Source of the DNA: Cyathus striatus
Lineage: Eukaryota > Basidiomycota > Agaricomycetes > Agaricales > Nidulariaceae
DNA: 64,000 bases
Reading direction: 5' to 3'
Assembly: GCA_025738555.1 (NCBI GenBank)
Contig: JAOVFP010000010.1
Coordinates: 806,001 to 870,000, forward strand
Below, one piece after another: positions 60,603-64,000 of this stretch (positions are counted from its first letter, which is position 1; every line of letters begins with the position of its first letter). Made by a program: the position numbers and the translations under genes. Under the pieces are notes generated by a model. It was not told the origin of the DNA. It was given only the letters and a program-made list of their open reading frames with translations, and made no database searches.

Positions 60603-62595
60603 GAGCTCTTTACACTTAGCCAGGTGTTCTGTACGGATCCATGCGGAATCCGTACGGAATTTTCGGAATCTGTGCGGAATCTGCACAGATTTTTTTCTTT
60701 TTGGCAGAGGTTTTTTTGGGTCTGTACAGATTCTGCACAGATTCCGCACAGAATCAAAAATTCCGTGCGGATTCCGCAGAATTCCGCATTACAGACCTGA
60801 AAAATTCTGTACAGATTCTGTACAGAATCTGTACAGAATCTGTACAGAATCTTATTATACTTATTTCCTTATAGAAAATTAGAATAGAAAATTGTGTGAT
60901 ACTAAGCACTAAGTGTGACACTCTCCATTATGCGTGACACTAAGGGTTAAGTGTGACACTAAGGTTTAAGCGTGACACTATACATTGACTGTGACACTAA
61001 GTGTTGAGTGTGACACTAAGGGTTAAGCGTGACACTATACATTGATTGTGACACTAAGTGTTGAGTGTGACACTAAGGGTTAAGCGTGACACTAAGCATT
61101 GAGTGTGACACTATGGGTTGAGTGTGATACTAAGGGTTGAGTGTGACACTAAGTGTTAAGTGTGATACTAAGTGTTGAGTGTGACACTCTGCATTAAGCA
61201 TGACACTAAGGGTTGAGTGTGACACTAAGGGTTAAGCGTGACACTAAGCATTGAGTGTGACACTATGGGTTGAGTGTGATACTAAGGGTTGAGTGTCACA
61301 CTAAGTGTTAAGCATGATACTAAGTGTTGAGTGTGACACTCTGCATTAAGCATGACACTAAGGGTTGAGTGTGACACTAAGGGTTAAGCATGACACTAAG
61401 GGTTGAGTGTGACACTAAGAGTTGAATGTGACACTATGTGTTAAGCGTGACACTAAGCGTTAAGTGTGACACAAGTGTTGAGTGTGATACTAAGGGTTGA
61501 GTGTGACACTATGTGTTAAGCGTGACACTAAGGGTTGAGTGTGACACTAAGTGTTAAGTGTGACACTAAGCATTGAGTGTGACACTAAGGGTTGAGTGTG
61601 ACACTAAGGGTTGAGTGTGACACTAAGAGTTAAGTGTGACACTATGCATTAAGTGTGACACTAACAGTTGAGTGTGACACTAAGCATTGAGTGTGACACT
61701 AAGTGTTAAGTGTGACACTAAGTGTTAAGTGTGACACTAAGTGTTAAGTGTGACACTAAGTGTTAAGTGTGACACTAAGTGTTAAGTGTGACACTAAGTG
61801 TTAAGTGTGACACTAAGTGTTAAGTGTGACACTAAGCATTGAGTGTGACACTAAGGGTTGAGTGTGACACTAAGAGTTAAGTGTGACACTATGCATTAAG
61901 TGTGACACTAAGTGTTGAGTGTGACCCTAAGGGTTGAATGTGATACTAAGGGTTGAGTGTGACACTAAGCATTGAGTGTGACACTAAGGGTTGAGTGTGA
62001 CACTAAGCATTGAGTGTGACACTAAGGGTTGAGTGTGACACTAAGCATTGAGTGTGACACTAAGGGTTGAGTGTGACACTAAGCATTGAGTGTGACACTA
62101 TGCATTGAGTGTGACACTAAGGGTTGAGTGTGACACTGCATTAAGCATGACACTATGCATTAAGCATGACACTATACATTAAGTGTGATACTAAGTGTTG
62201 AGTGTGACACTATACATTAAGCATGACACTAAGTGTTGAGTGTGACACTATGCATTGAGTGTGATACTATACATTAAGCATGACACTATGTATTGAGCAT
62301 GATACTATATATTGAGTGTATCACAGATTTTGTGTAGTGTCACACTTGACACCTGTGACAAGGCAGCAATGCATGAATCCACACAGAATCCATATAGAAT
62401 AATCACCTCTAATAATAATAATAGCTAGTATATAAATTCTGTATGGTATCTATACAGGTCTGTACAGGTCTGTACGGATCTGCACGGAATCCGCACGGAT
62501 CCGTACGGAATTTTCGGATTTCGTGCGGATTCCGTACGGATCTGTGCGGATCCGTACAGATCCGTACAGACCTCTTGGGGGAGTGTAAATTACTG
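60603..62595 (-). mobile_element. Satellite-bearing hAT-like element E3
   Basis: 1993 bp; perfect 8-bp duplication GTATGATG (60595-60602, 62596-62603); ends GAGCTCTTTACACTTAGCC and GGAGTGTAAATTACTG, as E2. Subterminal CCGTACGGA/CTGTACAGA palindromes keep CpG here better than in E1 and E2, so E3 looks the youngest. No coding sequence. Confidence 0.92.
60895..62340. repeat. 19-bp satellite array inside E3
   Basis: About 75 units of TGACACTAAGTGTTAAGTG and variants (GGGTTGAG, GCATTGAG, TGCATTAAG). Seven or more identical units lie at 61690-61830. A higher-order block (61000-61260) is partly repeated at 61200-61400. Confidence 0.93.
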
Positions 62596-62681
62596 GTATG
62601 ATGGGAGATGCATCATGCACAGTGGGGGAATCATACAAATACATGGGCACTTAATTGTGAATTGTATGCCTAAAAGGCAAC

Positions 62682-62724
62682 TGGATTTCCTTACAAGGTA
62701 TGATATGCCTTGTATGGTAATCCA
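62682..62724. repeat. Short hairpin next to hairpin D
   Basis: TGGATTTCCTTACAAGG and its near-complement CCTTGTATGGTAATCCA around a short centre; 43 bp in all. Confidence 0.75.
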
Positions 62725-64000
62725 GGGGGAATCTTGCAATACAGCAAGCTCAAGGCTTCTATCCAACAATCATACAACTGCAATTAAATCTCAGTTGTAC
62801 AATGTTGTACTGATGTGTAATGGAAGTAACATTACAGGAACATTACTTCTGTTGTGTACCACACACAAGGTGTATCAGGCAGGATTTTCAATGCAAAGTA
62901 AATGCAATAAGCTGTTTGAGCTTCTTTGAGCTGATTCTCAGCAATTCTGATGGACAGATGGTTCAGTTTGGCTTACATAACTTCAAGCTGGGTCAAATGT
63001 GTTACATGGCATGATATTACCTGCCATACAGCACTGCTTCCTACCACCACTCCCCCCAACTTTCAATGTCACAGTAAGTACTGATTAGTACCAAAATAAA
63101 TATATGGCATACATAGGACCTGTATATTACAGCAAAGGTAATAGCTTATGAAACATTAGAGAATTTTTCATTTCCAAATTCCAAAAATCACTTTAGAGTC
63201 TGTTGAGAATCTGTTTGGTCAAACTTTGTCTGCACTAGCATACAGTGTGTAAACTCAGCAGGAACTGAGTGACTTCATTGATTGCTCCTTCACTCTTATA
63301 TCTCCTCTTCTAACATATTGTGGACTGAAAGAATTTGACACATTATGCCATCTACAGTTGATCTACAGCCTCCTTGACTTCTTACAATTTCTAAGCAGTC
63401 ACTCACGAGTCATACCGCATGTATATGATATTATCCCTCTTACTCTATTGTACAGTTTTGTACTGACTCTTAAATATGTAACTGCTGCTAAAAAATTGCA
63501 GTATGTACATACTTACAGAAAGACACATCAGGAAAAAAAGACAATGGAATATAGTAGTATGTAGTCCATATAGCAGCCATAACCGCCATGGGAAAGTCCC
63601 TGTTTGATAGCACTGTATAGCTCTCACTTCACTTGTGGTAGCCTGTGATAGCTCGACATAGCATCATGTGATCACCATGTAGTATGCTGTAGCAGTAAGT
63701 GAATGCAATATATGCAATGAAAGTAACCAATCTATCTGAACTACATAGTGTATGTAGGCTTTATACTTAAAAGACCATTACAACAATTACTATTCCCTAT
63801 ATGCATCCACTTCTTTTGCTTTGATTGAACCAATTATCACAAATATACATAGAATAAAAGCATATATAATATATTAGACTACAACAAACTAGTAATGCCT
63901 ACAACAAAATGACAAAACGACGCTCCCAAGTTCAATACCCAACCCCCAATCCCAGACAGCCCTCAGATCCTTCTGCTCCCTACGTACTGCAAAAAGCACA
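62725..64000. other. Unassigned right end
   Basis: 62740-62765 repeats ATACAGCAAGCTCAAGGCTTC, close to the arm of hairpin A. Otherwise low CpG and no recognised gene. The last 100 bases regain CpG, possibly the edge of another host or element segment. Confidence 0.4.

Larger units (their letters stand above)
60433..62681. repeat. Foldback hairpin, unit D, with E3 in its loop
   Basis: Outer ends GTTGCCAAAAATAAAA and AAAAGGCAAC; arms CAATTAAGTACTCAGGTATT (left, about 60464) and, inverted from about 62659, CAATTAAGTGCCCATGTATT, then GTATGATTCCCCCA on both. It occupies the same position relative to DnaJ as the hairpins in units A and B. The loop holds a minisatellite and element E3. Confidence 0.75.

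Noticed and set aside
60895..62340. Regular short repeats resembling a CRISPR array
   Set aside because: Units are directly adjacent without unique spacers, the genome is eukaryotic, and the array lies inside a transposon.
1..64000. tRNA or rRNA genes
   Set aside because: No A-box/B-box pairs with a cloverleaf and no rRNA core sequence were seen on reading through.

Overview
The window reads as a transposon-choked region of a filamentous fungal nuclear genome, most likely an Agaricomycete (Basidiomycota). The evidence is 50-65 bp GT-AG introns with CTAAC-like branch points, an ER-type DnaJ/TPR co-chaperone gene, Ty3/gypsy, hAT and Tc1/mariner proteins of mushroom-forming-fungus style, and a multi-domain gene family that I recall only from Agaricomycetes. 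The phylum is established-knowledge inference; the species is unknown.

The host backbone is a tandem array of one unit: a minus-strand DnaJ/TPR gene, a short divergent intergenic space, a plus-strand small membrane-protein gene (here called M), then about 1.5 kb of non-coding flank. Copy A (about 1-4735) has an intact DnaJ gene, cut only by the window edge, but an M gene that lost its last two exons. Copy B (about 4790-9245) has a broken DnaJ gene but a complete M reading frame. Copy C (a DnaJ scrap at 9331-9480, M at 24304-24997, flank at 25640-26076 and 33112-33512) and copy D (DnaJ scraps at 59068-60210) are decayed and depleted in CpG. Transposon nests have pushed these pieces apart.

Nest 1 (about 9.5-24.2 kb) holds minisatellites, an amidase-gene fragment, a 3.6 kb giant foldback (FB1) and a solo LTR. 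Nest 2 (26.08-33.11 kb) is one outer inverted-repeat element holding a satellite-bearing hAT-like element (E1), a 3.9 kb hAT element with a nearly open transposase, and a solo LTR. Nest 3 (33.5-58.8 kb) is a 5'-truncated Ty3/gypsy element. Its protease, RT, RNase H and integrase pieces are split by five primary insertions: E4, LTR3b, LTR4a, LTR2 and FB3. Each carries a target-site duplication, and a tract that goes back in frame, or very nearly so, when the insertion is removed. Some of these carry further elements (Tc1/mariner in LTR3b, FB2 with a gag-only LTR element in LTR4a, a small hAT MITE in FB3). Between integrase and the presumed 3' LTR lies a decayed multi-zinc-finger plus PHD-finger gene (49.8-54.8 kb). 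Nest 4 (60.4-62.7 kb) is a hairpin with satellite element E3 in its loop.

Two themes stand out. First, long tandem satellites are carried inside elements that have 8-bp target duplications, either as giant inverted arms (FB1, FB2, FB3) or as one central array (E1, E2, E3). Second, premature stops in decayed genes are almost all TGA, as expected from C-to-T change at CpG in CGA codons, whereas copy A and several solo LTRs keep CpG. The only host genes that look usable here are DnaJ copy A and possibly M copy B.
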